64,000 nucleotides of DNA from Alopecurus myosuroides (Eukaryota > Streptophyta > Magnoliopsida > Poales > Poaceae), in the NCBI GenBank assembly GCA_028641055.1, contig CM054059.1, positions 44,714,477 through 44,778,476 on the forward strand, written 5' to 3'. Numbering within the stretch: position 1 is the stretch's first letter; each line of letters begins with the position of its first letter. Shown piece by piece: positions 1 through 10,926 of this stretch. The translations under genes were made by a program, and so were the position numbers. Under the pieces are notes generated by a model. It saw nothing but the letters and a program-made list of their open reading frames with translations. It made no database searches and had not been told where the DNA came from.

Positions 1-999
1 GGGGAACATGTACTACTTCGATCAATTTCTTTGTGTTCTCCGTCGTCTTTATGCCGCTGCCTCCTCTGACTTCCAGGTTCCGGTTGGCTATCTCAGCCAA
101 TTTATCCGTCTTTTTCTTCTGTGCTTTGGAGTTTTGGTGGATTTTTTCTTCTTCTTGGAGGATGGAGGCTTTTTATGTGGTTTGTCTTTCGTCAATTCCT
201 TCACATCGAGATAGGACGGGCTTTTTTCACCATCTTCTTCCTATCCTTCCTCCTCACCAGTCGGCGGAGGTGTTTTGAGATCTGTTTCCTCTTCTTCCTC
301 AGCATCCGACATTGCGGTTGGTTTTGCCATGAGTACCTCGTGGAAGTTTCCCTGCATGGACTTGACCTTTCTCTCGAAAAAATCTTGATCCTCATCATCG
401 GAATATATGTTATACCCCGTAGATCCGGTTTCCGAGTCTAACTTCGCTTCGATAGCTGCTAAGATAGATTCGGCTTTCGAGCTTGTCACCAAATTGGCGG
501 ATTCTGGGTCATCCACTTTTTGTGTGGGGTTACCGTTTTCTGCCTTTTCCACGGGATTTTCGACTTTCGTGCTTTAGGCGATCTCAGATTGCACCATGCC
601 AATGAAGTGCGATCTGGGTGCGGACATCTCCTGAGATGCGGCAAATCCAGTCATGCTTTGGTGATATGCAGCTAATGAATCTTGATCTGCCCCAGTGTAT
701 GTATAGGGAAGATCTGAGCCGAATCCAGCGTTAAACTCTTCATCTACTGGGCATAGGGCGGGTGGGATAAAGTTACTTCCACCACAGAATCCCATAGCTT
801 CTGCCGTCAAACCAATAAAAACGTTAGCAGATCTGATGGGAAGGACACAGGCACTTACCAGGTGATTTCGTGCCGGCATATAGGATCCATTGTCGAGGAA
901 GCGTCCGACGTTTCCGTCGAATTGCAGGCTTACGACAATGATCATGTTACCGATTTCGCCAAGTATCCCCGCTCGAAACATGACTCCCGACGCCACTGG
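1..999 (-). pseudogene. Element C gag N-terminal region, broken and cut by the window edge
   Basis: This minus-strand frame begins just inside the primer-binding site of element C and reads away from its LTR, where gag is expected. It is open from 996 to 577, meets TAA at 574-576, resumes in the same frame to a TAG at 241-243, and then becomes a lysine-rich stretch with further stops. The first part carries the motif VFIGLTAE; the second is acidic (DAEEEEETDL). No capsid domain or zinc knuckle is reached before the window ends, so the gag assignment rests on position and on resemblance in layout to the gag leaders of elements A and B. It looks like a decayed copy. Moderately sure of the role, sure that it is interrupted. 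Confidence 0.6.
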
Positions 1000-1000
1000 C

Positions 1001-1017
1001 CCACGGTGGGCGCCAAC
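1001..1017 (-). other. Primer-binding site of element C
   Basis: On the minus strand the LTR end is followed directly by GTTGGCGCCCACCGTGG. The same sequence follows the LTRs of elements A and B. A TGGCGCC-type site rather than an initiator-tRNA(Met) site fits the Tat branch of Ty3/gypsy. I did not determine which tRNA it matches. Confidence 0.75.
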
Positions 1018-1329
1018 TATCGAGTCTTCTTAGTTAGGTTCATGGCCGGGGGTGCCATAAGCCTGCTGATGGAACCGTAGGTGGAAACATGGGAGAGTGG
1101 AAACGAGGACACGGATTTACCCAGGTTCGGTATGTCGCAACTATGGCAGCGTTTCTACTCCCGCAATCTCACTAAATCAGGGTTGAAGCCTGAAGTATAC
1201 AAAGTTCAATGTGAGTATGGTTTCGTTAACTCGGCGAGGATAAACTTCCCGGCGAGTTGGCTTCTAGCTATTCGAACTCTTGTTTTTTGTCTCCTTTTCT
1301 TTGATTGCTCCCATCCGGCTTTATATAAA
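1018..1329 (-). repeat. Element C LTR, promoter-distal half (split by Helitron)
   Basis: This is the part of C's LTR between the Helitron and the primer-binding site; with 4392-4648 it makes an LTR of about 569 bp. On the minus strand the LTR starts TGTCGG (at 4648) and ends in CTCGATA, so the usual terminal CA has changed to TA. A TATA box lies at its upstream edge. The partner LTR is outside the window. Confidence 0.7.
1319..1329 (-). promoter_or_regulatory. TATA box of element C LTR
   Basis: Minus strand TTTATATAAAG. It lies directly against the 3' end of the Helitron, so the Helitron has separated the TATA box from all upstream U3 sequence. Confidence 0.6.
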
Positions 1330-1572
1330 CTAGCAAAAAACCCGTGCGATGCAACGGGCGATGTATTTTTCGCAATATAACAACATGCGAAAGGAATAAT
1401 TTATATGCCGTTTTGTCCATAACAACTGATTCCATTACCAAGATGATAGTTTGTCTCACGTGGGAAAACTATCCTTTTAACAAATGTAAATCTAATTTAC
1501 AAACAAACTGAATGGAACTTATGAATATCAAACACGATAGTTAAACCCTACTAATTCATGATTCCTCACCCC

Positions 1573-1794
1573 CATGCTATTCTAAGCTACATTCGATTTT
1601 GTTACTGTGAAAAATGATTTTACCAGGAACAATGCTACCCTGAAGAATTATAGTTTCTTTATTGTCGGGTCATGACACTATTAAGAGTCATGCTATTCTA
1701 AGCTACATTTGATTTTGTTACCGTGAAAATTTATTTTACCTGGAACACGTTGACCCTGAAGAATGAAAGTTTCTTTTTTGTTGGGTCATGACAC
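1573..1794. repeat. Two-copy tandem repeat, 116-bp period, in Helitron
   Basis: The block beginning CATGCTATTCTAAGCTACA occurs at 1573 and again at 1689, with the shared tail GGGTCATGACAC in both. The copies have diverged at several positions, so the duplication is not recent. Confidence 0.8.
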
Positions 1795-3352
1795 CTACTC
1801 CATACATGGTGGCATATATATTACTGTCAAGAAATCTATTTAAACATCCACATAGCATGGCTGCCTTTGGCATGGTGCTTAACAGGTTCCATTAGATCAC
1901 ATGGTATTTTTCCATACTCAAAGTGACTCCACACCACATTTCAAGTGGCCGAGGGCATTCCAATCAACATATAATAAGAATCAACTATACAGTACAGTAA
2001 GGATCTCCATTGTCTATTTGGTTCTGATAGATCTTAATCCTCTTATGTAGAAATATTCATAATGCCTTCCAAAGGAAATATCCAAGTTAGAGATCGGCTC
2101 TTGCTTAATGCCTTCACCATGGAGAAGTCAATTTGGTCTCTCACTTCCGTAGCTTGGCAACCTTTGGTAGTCCAACAATTCTACTCTTTGATAACTACAT
2201 CAAAGTTTGTTGTGTAAATCGTGAACAGTTATAATTGAAGTAAATTTATAGCATGAAATAAAAAATTCTGCATAGAATCTGACAATAAAAATAGCCTCCC
2301 TCAAAAGAACTCAATGAAATTTAGAATCGTGCACGGACGCAATGGTCTTCAGAGGGTTCAACTGTAATACTCCCAAGTCTCCCTATTGTCAAACACGCCA
2401 CACACCACCACAACTTGTTTTTTTTTTTAGCTGCATGTCTAGTGGGCTGTTGTTGCTATTCTTGCATTATCACCGCAGCAATATCTATGACAAGAAAAAT
2501 TCGTTGGAGCATCTACGAGCTACATGTCCGCTAAAAAAACTACAAGTATTCTTTAAACTCTAGGAGTTACACCAAATTATTTATTTGCATGCGGAGCATT
2601 ATGGTCATCAGATTTTTGCACCCATATGGTTAGAATGCAATAGTTAGTACCAACTTCTCAATCCTAGAGTTTTCTGGAAGAGCTTTAGGTCCATATAGAT
2701 CATATGGATATTATGTTGATGTTCTAGAAAACTCACAATGCTCTTGTGTTTTCCCTTGATTTATCCTTGCAATGCCTCTCCTTAGAATCTAACAGAGGCA
2801 CGATCAGCTATCGACTCAATGCTGAAGCATGTATTATGCTGCAATGCGTTATATTAATTAGTAATATGTCTGTATTGTCATTTACCAAAAATAACTGCAG
2901 ATTTTGTTTCCCAAAATACAGTAAGCTTAACGTAAAACAGGAGGCACTAACTGCAGCCTGTGAACTCCTTTGATGTCTACATTCTTTTAATAAAATATTA
3001 CACTGTGAGAACAAGTTCGCTGGGTTGCATCCCTGTTTTATAAGGAACACATCGGGTGTTTATGTAAGAGTATAACTTAGCAATCTTGCAACACAAGGGT
3101 GCTCAGGATGTGATCAATTGTGAATAAGAACAGTAGGCTATGAAGAAGTATTGTGCTAAATGTTATATATTGGACAAACTACCGCTCTACTATGACAAAA
3201 TGTAAGTTCAATCTTATTGATTAACACGGCGTATACAGTCACACATGCTTAGCCGGGCACTAACTTTAGCATGCCAGTAATATTGTAGCTTTCCTGGTAA
3301 TATTCCTGCACAGTGTAGAGGCAAAAAAAATCAATGAGATGTAGCAAACGAG

Positions 3353-3510
3353 ACTTCCCCATGTGTACCAGAAGTTGTCAAAAAGCTTAACAACACAAGG
3401 GGAGTATTCAGGGTCACCATCAGCAATATGCCTCAAGATGTTGATAGCATCCATGGGAGCATCTTTGTAGTGTTTTTCGCCCTTTTTGACCTTCAGAGCC
3501 AAATATACCT
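3353..3510 (-). pseudogene. Captured SR-protein kinase (SRPK-like) exon fragment
   Basis: The minus-strand frame reads VYLALKVKKGEKHYKDAP and then NILRHIADGDPEYSPCVVKL. This matches the region of plant SRPK kinases (the family that phosphorylates SR splicing factors) around the catalytic lysine of subdomain II (ALKV) and the IADGDP...CVVKLLDHF segment. A splice acceptor, TGTGCAG, sits immediately before the exon at 3511. After VVKLFDNF the match fades. Kinase subdomains VI-IX are absent, so it cannot encode an active enzyme. It is a gene piece picked up by the Helitron. The family match is from memory of conserved motifs. Confidence 0.6.
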
Positions 3511-3739
3511 CTGCACATATGAAAAACTAAATTCAGAAGAATAAAACTGGACAGAAGCACAACCTCTCGCCAAATGGGGTAAAAAGGGATAAAAAAAATA
3601 TCTAGTGCAGGATGATATTATTGACGGAAAGGACTCCAATTACGAGGAAGTAATCTTGCATTTCCGTCTATGCTGTAAGGAAGTGGAACAAACAGTTGGT
3701 GGGCAGGCACGCCGCTCCATCCAGATCGATACTTCTCAT

Positions 3740-4260
3740 ACATCATCGCGAATCTAGAAGCATTAGGATGATTTATAATGATATTTGGAGAAAAAAGACA
3801 CGAAGCTGGTGGAGGCGCAGTCGTGCGGAACGCCGCCGAGCAGGGATTGCTGGATGGTGAACGCCGGTGAGCAGAGCTGCGGAGGCCGGCTGGTCGGGAA
3901 CCCTGCCGCATCGACCACCTGGGTGGATCCGGCCGCCGCCGTTGGAAGGAGCCACGCATCGCCAGGCTTGTCGACGAAATCGACAGCACGTGGACCAGGG
4001 TTGGGGCGGAGCGCGCCGAGCGGGGATGGCCGGATTGGGCCGCGCCGGTGAGTGGAGCGGCGGATGCAGGCCGGCCCGGGACCCTGCCGCCGAGTTCTCC
4101 GTAGTCCGTCGCCCGTCGAACTCTCAGACGGATCCGGCCGCCCCCGCGGGAGCTGGGAAGTTCCTTCTGCTCGTGCGTGTTGGGCCTCACCACTGGAGCT
4201 GGGAAGCTTCTTCCGCGCGTGCAGGTCGGGCCTCACCGCCGGCAGCCCGAGTTCCCCTTA
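3740..4260. other. GC-rich block inside the Helitron
   Basis: About 520 bp of strongly GC-rich sequence in otherwise AT-rich surroundings. It includes an imperfect direct repeat around AGCTGGGAAG (near 4150 and 4196) and several CGGATCCGGCC-like stretches. Frames on both strands stay open because of composition, and none shows a domain I know. It could be a captured promoter/first exon from a host gene. Confidence 0.4.
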
Positions 4261-4391
4261 GTCCGTGAACCACCCGAACGATCCAAATCTTTGCGGTGGC
4301 AATGGTTGTAAAATTACTGAACTTATAGGGGCAAAATCGGAAATCCAAAATGACGTACGTACGATCGTTAAGCCATACTATATAGTAGAGA

Positions 4392-4648
4392 TAGCCGGAC
4401 TAGGGCTTACAGGAAGGAAACCTAGAGGACTATGGAAAATAATCCTATTCTTGGAAAGTAAGGCATCCGGCTTCTTCTCCAAGCCGGACCACGTATTGGG
4501 TCGTGATCTGGGTTCTTCTAGAATCCGGCTTCATGTGCGTCAGCTTACTGAGCCGCCCAATGGACCTTCCTCCATTTCCTACGGGCCACCCTAGTAATCC
4601 GGCTTTTGGCTGATGTCGGATATACCCCTAGTTGGCATATATCCGACA
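4392..4648 (-). repeat. Element C LTR, U3 start
   Basis: Outer part of C's LTR, starting TGTCGG on the minus strand at 4648. The terminus carries an 11-bp inverted repeat: TGTCGGATATA at 4614-4624 against TATATCCGACA at 4638-4648. It rejoins 1018-1329 once the Helitron is removed. Confidence 0.7.
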
Positions 4649-4906
4649 ATTATTTTGGTATAATCAAGTATCACACCATAAAGTGGGTGATCAAAAAGGC
4701 TAACACCGGGTGGTCACAAAAGTATTTATTCATTGTGATAGTTTAAAATTGGGAATTACTCCTCTAGTTAATAGAGAGATACATCAAGGATACATTCGGT
4801 AAAATGGTATCAGTAAATAAGTCTGCATAGACAAAGACATGACACTAACCATGGGGATACTATGCCACGGTAACGATTAAAAGGAATAATATCGAATATC
4901 AGGAAT
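4649..4906 (+). mobile_element. Older LTR-like sequence, left part (continues at 44848)
   Basis: This 258-bp segment lies between the ends of elements C and A. With A removed it joins 44848 onward across A's target duplication GGAAT. It has no coding content. I read it as part of the same old LTR-like sequence that runs to about 46788; its start is hidden by element C. Confidence 0.4.
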
Positions 4907-5792
4907 TGTCGTGGTGGTGTCACGGCAGATGCCATGGGATGGCTAAAGATGTGGGGACGAAGGACGCTGGAGGTGCTCGGGGAGGGATCACGCGACGAGT
5001 AGCCGCGTGAGGTACGAAGTAAACACTGCAAACAACACGATCTACCCAGGTTCAGGGCCCTCGTGAGGAGGTAAAACCCCTACTCCTGCCTTTCTCTATG
5101 TATTATGGTGTCTCACCGAGTAGCCACAGTACAATGTTCTTGCTACCGAGTAGCCACTCTCCTCTCTACGTGATGAACTAGGTCAAGAATTAGGTCACCA
5201 AGTGTTCTAGCATGCGATCCCTTGTGCGATCCCTCACGCAGGAGGCGGCGGGGCACCTTATATACCCGGTGCCCAGCCGGATACGTCCAAACATGGACAA
5301 GTGTCGACATAGTGTGCACATCGTCCTTCTTCCGGGTTCCCGCTGACAGCTTTGGTTCCTAACCTTGGCTGTATCCGGAAAGTCGTTGGGCAAAACAAGG
5401 GGACAGACTGGTATCACTGTGCCAAACACAGACTGGGGCCCCCTTATCCTGCGACCGCCTGCTTCCATGCTGTCACTGTCAGGCAGGCCGGTCCCAGGTG
5501 AACAGTAGTTCGAATACTGCCAAGTACGGACCCAGGATACGCGGGATCCTGTGTCAGAACGGCTCCTTTGACTTTCTGGCCCAAGTAGGTTCCCGCCAAT
5601 TTTACTCGGGCCAACTCTTCTACTCGAAAGGACAGAACTTGATTGATATCTCCTTCTGGTCATCTTGAGGTGAGACCGAGTAGCAGTCGACCGGGTAGCA
5701 AGTACCGGGTAGGCGGCTACTCGACCAAACCTCTCTTCTGATAGTTGCTTTTACCACTTGCCTTTACCCTACTCGGGGGTAACCCCCCGACA
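4907..5792 (-). repeat. Element A 3' LTR
   Basis: Starts TGTCGGGG at 5792 and ends ACGACA at 4907 on the minus strand. It has the same length as the partner at 43957-44842 and differs from it at about five positions (near 5105, 5210, 5280, 5488, 5583). The first bases form a small inverted repeat, CGGGGG-GTTA-CCCCCG. A TATATAAG box is at 5257-5264 (minus strand). Confidence 0.95.
5257..5264 (-). promoter_or_regulatory. TATA box in element A 3' LTR
   Basis: Minus strand TATATAAG followed by a GC-rich leader (GTGCCCCGCCGCC). The identical box at 44307-44314 in the 5' LTR would drive the genomic transcript. Confidence 0.6.
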
Positions 5793-5812
5793 GCAGTCCC
5801 CGAAGCTGGTAG
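5793..5812 (-). other. Polypurine tract region of element A
   Basis: On the minus strand AGCTTCGGGGACTGC runs directly into the LTR start TGTCGGGG. This is where plus-strand DNA synthesis should be primed. Its core CGGGGACTGC recurs at 22101 and ten times in the 21-bp array at 23561-23770. Confidence 0.65.
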
Positions 5813-6169
5813 AATCTTGCGAACTCGTTCACTAGGCTCTGCCAGCTTAAAACCAATCTTTGCAACACAGCCCTTGAACCTCAAGATGCCGAGTAAGAAG
5901 CTCCGAGTAGTACTCTAGAAAGTACCTTGAGTTTTATGTCTTCCGAATAGCACTTGCTTTCTACTCTGTAACCGAGTAAAAAGACTTAGAGAATTTCTCC
6001 TCTAGGGTCTCTGCAGCGGAGAACACAATCCAGCCTTCCGTGCCGCAACTGGACACGTGTCGTGCATCAGCGACCCCGACGTCTCGTTGCCCAGGACACG
6101 ACGTGCCACGCGCCCAGTTTTCACGGAGCGGGCCCACCGGCTCGTCATGTCCCATCAAGCGCAGTAATA

Positions 6170-6190
6170 TCCCACGATCCGGTCGTGGGA
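6170..6190. promoter_or_regulatory. Inverted repeat upstream of antisense-ORF promoter
   Basis: TCCCACGA, five bases, TCGTGGGA: perfect 8-bp arms, about 130 bp upstream of the TATA box. It could be a binding site for a dimeric regulator; this is inference from position and symmetry only. Confidence 0.35.
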
Positions 6191-6320
6191 TCAACTGTGG
6201 CCGTTACGCGCGCGTTCCGCGCTTGCGTGCATTTCTATCCGGCCACAGGCCCCACCACATGGGAATTATGGCCACGATTGATCCCACTACCCCGATGGTA
6301 ACGGTAGCCTGAGGCGAGGG

Positions 6321-6328
6321 TATAAATA
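6321..6328 (+). promoter_or_regulatory. TATA box for element A antisense ORF
   Basis: TATAAATA on the plus strand, followed by a C-rich leader and an ATG at 6496 in good context (GCCATGG). It faces away from the adjacent 3' LTR and is separate from the LTR promoter. Confidence 0.65.
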
Positions 6329-6495
6329 CCCCCACCGGTAACTTCCCCTTCTTCCTCCTCCGCACTTTCCCTTTTCTCTGCCCTGCTTCCTCTCCGCCGC
6401 TGAGCTCTCCGCCGCCGCGCAACTCCTTGCGCCGCTGCGGATTCGTTTCCTCCACCCAATCTCTCCAACTCTCCGCCATCCGCTCACCCCTTGCC

Positions 6496-9400
6496 ATGGC
6501 TGCTCGCGCCGGCTGGGCTGGTTCGCATGTCACCGTCGATGACTGCGCCTGGCTCGTGAACACTCGGAGGGTTCCTCCCGGTGTTCAGTGCCGGCCGTCC
6601 GACGGCGAACTCGTTCCGGCCCCGCGGGAGGGCGAGCATGTCGTCTTCCTCGCGCACTTCGCGCGAGGATTCGGCTTGCCGGCATCGGACTTCCTGCGCT
6701 CCTTCCTGGATCACTTCGGTGTCCAGATGCACCACCTCCCTCCAAACGCCATTGTCTTCCTAGCCTATCACACCGTGGTGTGCGAGGCCTTTCTAGGCGT
6801 CCGCCCCACGGTGGATACTTGGCTGAAATACTTTCACCTCCGTCATCAGAGTAAGGGGAAAAAGGACGGCGCGGCCGGCGGCAGTCGGGTAACCGACACC
6901 GGCAGCGCCATGATGCTGCAGCGGGCGGGAACCAACCACCCTCGTATCAAGGGCTTGGATTCCGTCCGCATGTGGCAGAAATCCTTCCTCTACGTCAAGA
7001 ACATCCCCGCCACGGAAGGGGGACCGATAATGGATCGCATCAATCTGCCCGCGTGGAGCAACCGAGCTCCAACCGGGCAGAATTGGAAGACGAAGCCCTC
7101 CAACGATCGCAACTCGATACAGATGGAGGAGCAGCTCGCCTACCTCATCGGCCAAGGGCTTAGGAGCGACGATCCCGTCGCTTGCTGGATCAAGAATCGC
7201 GTGCTGCCGCTGCAGCGGCGCGCCCATCCAATGTGCTACCTGGGAGGCCCTCGTAATTGCACCCGCACGACCACACTCGAGCTCAGCGACGCGGATGTCG
7301 CCGATCACGCAAGGTCTATTCTGACCACGAGCCTCCCCGACGACTGGGAGTACGGCTTCACCCCTTTCAGTCGCACGAAGCCGATCCCCCCGGTACGTTC
7401 TCCTTATTCCGCTCTCAACATATGCCATCCGACTAGAAAATCTTCTCTCTTGGCTGCGGCTAGCAATCGCCTTCTGCACCGAGTAGATTATTCTATCGAA
7501 CTGCCTAGGCTTAGTATGCTTGATGTTTGCACGCCTTGTCGAGTAGCATACTTAGGAGAAATACTTAGGCTCAATATGCTTGTTGTTCGCACGCCTTGCC
7601 GAGTAGGATACTTAGCGAATTTCCCCTAGGCCTAGTGTGCTTTGTGTTTGCACGCCCATTCGAGTAGAATGCCTTCACGCTACTCGGCTAACTTGCCATG
7701 TTTCTCTGTTTCTCCAGATCCTTGACCGTCAGCTTACTGAAAGCTGCGAGCGTTTCGAGGGCAATTGGTCAGATGACCGAGAAGAAGATGACCAGGCCTC
7801 CCTCGAGGCCGTGGACCAGATCAATCTTCCTCATTCCCCTTCGACAGAGAAGCAGCCTGCCGAAACGTCTCTCCGCGATTGGTCTGATGACGAGTTAGAA
7901 GGTAACTGAGTTCACGCTTTCTCTCTGCGAAAACACAAGTCCTTTGCCTTCTGCTTCTGAAGTGTTTTCCTTCCTCCCTATTTCACAGATGCTGCAAATG
8001 CTGAGGATGATGACGAGGATGAGGACGAGAGAGCCCTTGAGGTCAATCCTCTTTCAGTTGCTGCACCAGCTACCCGCAAGCGGACCGGCAGCGGCGCCCT
8101 AGAGCCCCCCGCCAAGAAGAAGAAAGTGACCGAGAAGACGACCAAGAAGGTCGTGAAGAGAACAAGACGAACAATTCCCTCCACCACAGCGTAAGTTTCT
8201 TCTCGGTTGCATGTTTCAGTTTACCTTGTTCTTCTCGGTTGACTCCCAATCCTTTTGCTTTACTGTTTTCTCTTGGTTTCCTCTGCCCTTTTCTAATTTT
8301 TGATCCCAATTTCCTCTTCAGAGCCCCCTTGAACGCGGATGCCGCTCTTGCATCCAGCGAGACTCAGAAGAAGGCTGCCATCGATGTCGACAATCTGATC
8401 GACCTCGATGGCGACGAGAACAATGCCGCCAATGCATCAACAGAGGGCACTGACGCCCAGAACGCCGAGCCAGAGCAGCAGGATGCTGCTCATCAGGAGA
8501 AGCCACCTTCCACTCCGGCCGACACCGCCGAGGGGAACCGAGATCAAGATACAGAGATGCACCACGACGCCGCCGTCGAGCAGCCAGGAGCAGAACAGGA
8601 GCAGCCAGCAACAGGGGCTGCTGGACAAGAAGACCCTGCGTCCCAGGCGCGGGTGGAAGCAATGGACATTTCCCAGCCTAATCCTGCTGCTGAGCAGCGG
8701 GTAGAGGACGCGTCTGGGCGTTACCCTCTGAGCGACGTGCAACCAGACGCCGCGCAGAGTAGCGCCCAGCCAGATGGCGCATCAGACAGCGCGTCCCTGA
8801 CGCCACCAACTGACCAAGGTGGCGCCCAGCCAGACTCCTCCCTGGTGCCACAACCCACAGCTGCAACCGGCCCTTCAGCCAAGCCGGTTACCAGGAAGAG
8901 TGCGCAAGACGCTGCCGAGAAGGAGGCAGCCGAGAAGGAGAGAGCTGAGAAGGAGAAGGCCGAGAAGAAGGAGACCGAGAAGAAGAAACCCGAGAAGCCA
9001 ATCTCCGAGAAGCCAACTGCTCAGAAGGAGAAAGCAAAGAAGAAAGCTGCCGACAAGCCGCCGCCGACATCAGCTGGCCAGTCCAGGCAGCTGGTTATCC
9101 GCAATCCCAGTGCGGTTCCTGCCGCCGCTACCATAGCTGATCAGCCCCTCTACCCGGATTACATGGTGAAGGTCAGCCAACAGAACCAGATCGGCTTCTC
9201 CCCCACAGACCGGACTCTTGCTATTCAGAAGGGAAGGAAAGCCGTGGCGGTGGACTCCAGGCCCCCGGCCCCAAACCAGGACAGATCCGTCTCCATTGCT
9301 TCTCGGGGAGCTCAAGACCAGGCGATAACGTCCCAGAGCCTCGAGCAAGTACTCGACCTGATTGGCTTCATCGATGCCAAGTGGGACAGCAAGGTTCTCG

Positions 9401-10450
9401 GCAACCCCAACTGGAACGGCATCGACTTGGGCGACATCGACCACATGCGTCAGGATTGGAACAAGGTGGACTTGGGTTGCAAACCCATGACCGTCTCGAC
9501 CACCTCTGCTACTCTGGCTGCCAAGATGTTCGTGCACCGCAAGAACACAGAAGATCTCGAGCAGTCTTACGCGGTAAGCCTTAACTTATCTTTTCCGAGT
9601 TGCATCTTCACTTCTTTTCTACTCTTCCTCTTTTCCTTATCCATCACCCAGTCCCCGAGATTCTGGCCGAGTAGGCGGACACTCTCCCGAGTAGCCGCCT
9701 TCTCGGGTTGAATCTCTAATACTTTCCCTGATTCTTGTTTCTTTTGCTTCTCAGAATAGTGTACTGAAGCGGACCAACCTGCACCGTCAACTTCTCTGGA
9801 ACCATGCCATTGCCAAGAGACGTATTGCCGCCCTTGAGAAGGAGAAGGTGAGCGCCGAGGAAGCCGACAAGGAAGTTATGAACAATACCATGAGGCTGTC
9901 TGAGGTGGAAGGTACGCTTCTCGCTACGCGGTTCTTGCGTTTTTTGTTTACGCCCGCTACTGCTTTTTGCGTTAACCATTTCTACTCTGCAGGGAAACTG
10001 AAAGCCCTGGTTGACGAGCACTCGAACTGCCGTGCCTTTGTCGAGAATGGCGAGGCCACCATCAAGAAGCTTGAAGGTAAACCACTGTCTACTCGGTTCG
10101 CCCTTGTGTCTGTTTCCTTTGCTTCTCTGCTAACCGTGCTTTGCTCTTTTCAGAAGATCATAAGAAGTTTGTTTTAGAGCATCAAGATTGCCTCAAACCT
10201 GCCGAGGTGGAGGTGCGACTAGTAAGCCAATCTGCAGCTCTGCAGAGTGCGCACACTACCGAGATGGAGAAGCTGCAACTCCAGCTGCAGAAGGCACTCC
10301 AGGATGCTGTCAAGCTTGGTGACGAGAGGGACAGAGTTATCGCCGAGAAGGCCAAGGCCGAGGCAACAGCCAATGCCAAGATAAACGCCCTCAAGCAGGA
10401 ATGCGAGGTGCTGACAAAAGCCAATGCTGGGCTCTTTACTCAGCTGGAGG
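6496..10450 (+). pseudogene. Element A antisense ORF, exons 1-7a (Transposase_28-like)
   Basis: A spliced gene opposite to gag-pol. Exons read from GT/AG borders: 6496-7392, 7718-7901, 7989-8190, 8322-9573, 9755-9911, 9993-10076, 10154-10450, then element B interrupts and exon 7 resumes at 20444. The eight exons sum to 4041 nt, a multiple of three. Domain order: an N-terminal domain like the Pfam 'putative gypsy type transposon' family (PF04195), with the motif ARGFGLPASDFLRSFLDHFG and CEAFLGV; an acidic stretch then a nuclear-localisation-like KKKK/KRTRR cluster (exon 3); a long Ala/Pro/Glu region with EKE-rich repeats (exon 4); and coiled coil (exons 5-7). The molecular function is not known to me. 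Broken by element B and by a stop in exon 8. Confidence 0.8.
7506..7690 (+). repeat. Three-copy tandem repeat in intron 1 of the antisense ORF
   Basis: Units start TAGGCTTAGTATGCTTG (7506), TAGGCTCAATATGCTTG (7566) and TAGGCCTAGTGTGCTTT (7627), period 60-61 bp. Each contains GCACGCC...CGAGTAG. It is confined to the intron. Confidence 0.75.
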
Positions 10451-10926
10451 TGACGGGGGGATGCTAACCCGGTATGCCAGGCTCCGGGGAATAACCCGGC
10501 CCAAAGGATGGTATACAGGATCCGGCTGTGGTAAAGATGTTCGTGGAGGCCCAGGCTCGTGGGCCTAATGGCCCGGATTATGGATATTGTAAAGGAAAAT
10601 TAGGGTTAGCACGCCGTGTATGGGTAGGACCCGGGTGTGCCTTGTAAAGTAAGTTAGGGGGTACGGGTACTATATAAACCGACCCCCGGGTATAGATTGG
10701 GAGAGAGATCTAAGAACCCTAGCAATATTGTGTGATATCGAGTATCCAGTGTAAACCCTAATCGAGCTATTGTATCGAGAATAGGGATCCGGCGACTTCG
10801 ATTGCCGGCTGTCAGATCAAGTTATACCATGTCTTCCCTTGAGCTAAACCCACTCCCGAACGCCTGTGTCGACTTGCCCCAAGATCAGTTACCCCTGGTA
10901 ACATCTGCCGTGATTATCCCACGACA
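10451..10926 (+). repeat. Element B 5' LTR
   Basis: TGACGGGG to CCACGACA, 476 bp. TATATAA at 10671-10677 is the likely promoter. A reading frame starting in the LTR (ATG at 10829) continues through the LTR end and primer-binding site into gag. Confidence 0.95.
10671..10677 (+). promoter_or_regulatory. TATA box of element B 5' LTR
   Basis: TATATAA, followed by AACCGACCCCCGGG. The same box is at 20183-20189 in the 3' LTR. Confidence 0.6.

Larger units (their letters stand above)
1330..4391 (-). mobile_element. Non-autonomous Helitron, 3.06 kb, complete ends
   Basis: Read on the minus strand it starts TCTCTACTATATAG at 4391 and ends CTAG at 1330. Seven bases before CTAG is a hairpin with CCCGT/ACGGG arms. 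The flanking bases are A on the 5' side and T on the 3' side, the Helitron target. Plant Helitrons typically start TCTCTACT and end hairpin-CTRR, so the ends are diagnostic. Removing it rejoins element C's LTR as CCGGCTA-TTTATATAAAG. No Rep/helicase coding is present. It carries an SR-protein-kinase-like exon (3353-3510), a GC-rich block (about 3740-4260) and a tandem duplication (1573-1794); the rest, including roughly 1800-3350, is AT-rich with nothing I recognise. Confidence 0.85.

Noticed and set aside
3618..4268. Several overlapping ORFs of 60-190 codons on both strands
   Set aside because: They follow from the GC-rich composition of the Helitron block. None shows a domain, and they overlap each other in conflicting frames.
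6793..7479. 228-codon minus-strand ORF
   Set aside because: Shadow of exon 1 of A's antisense gene; the plus-strand frame has the domain, start context and splice sites.
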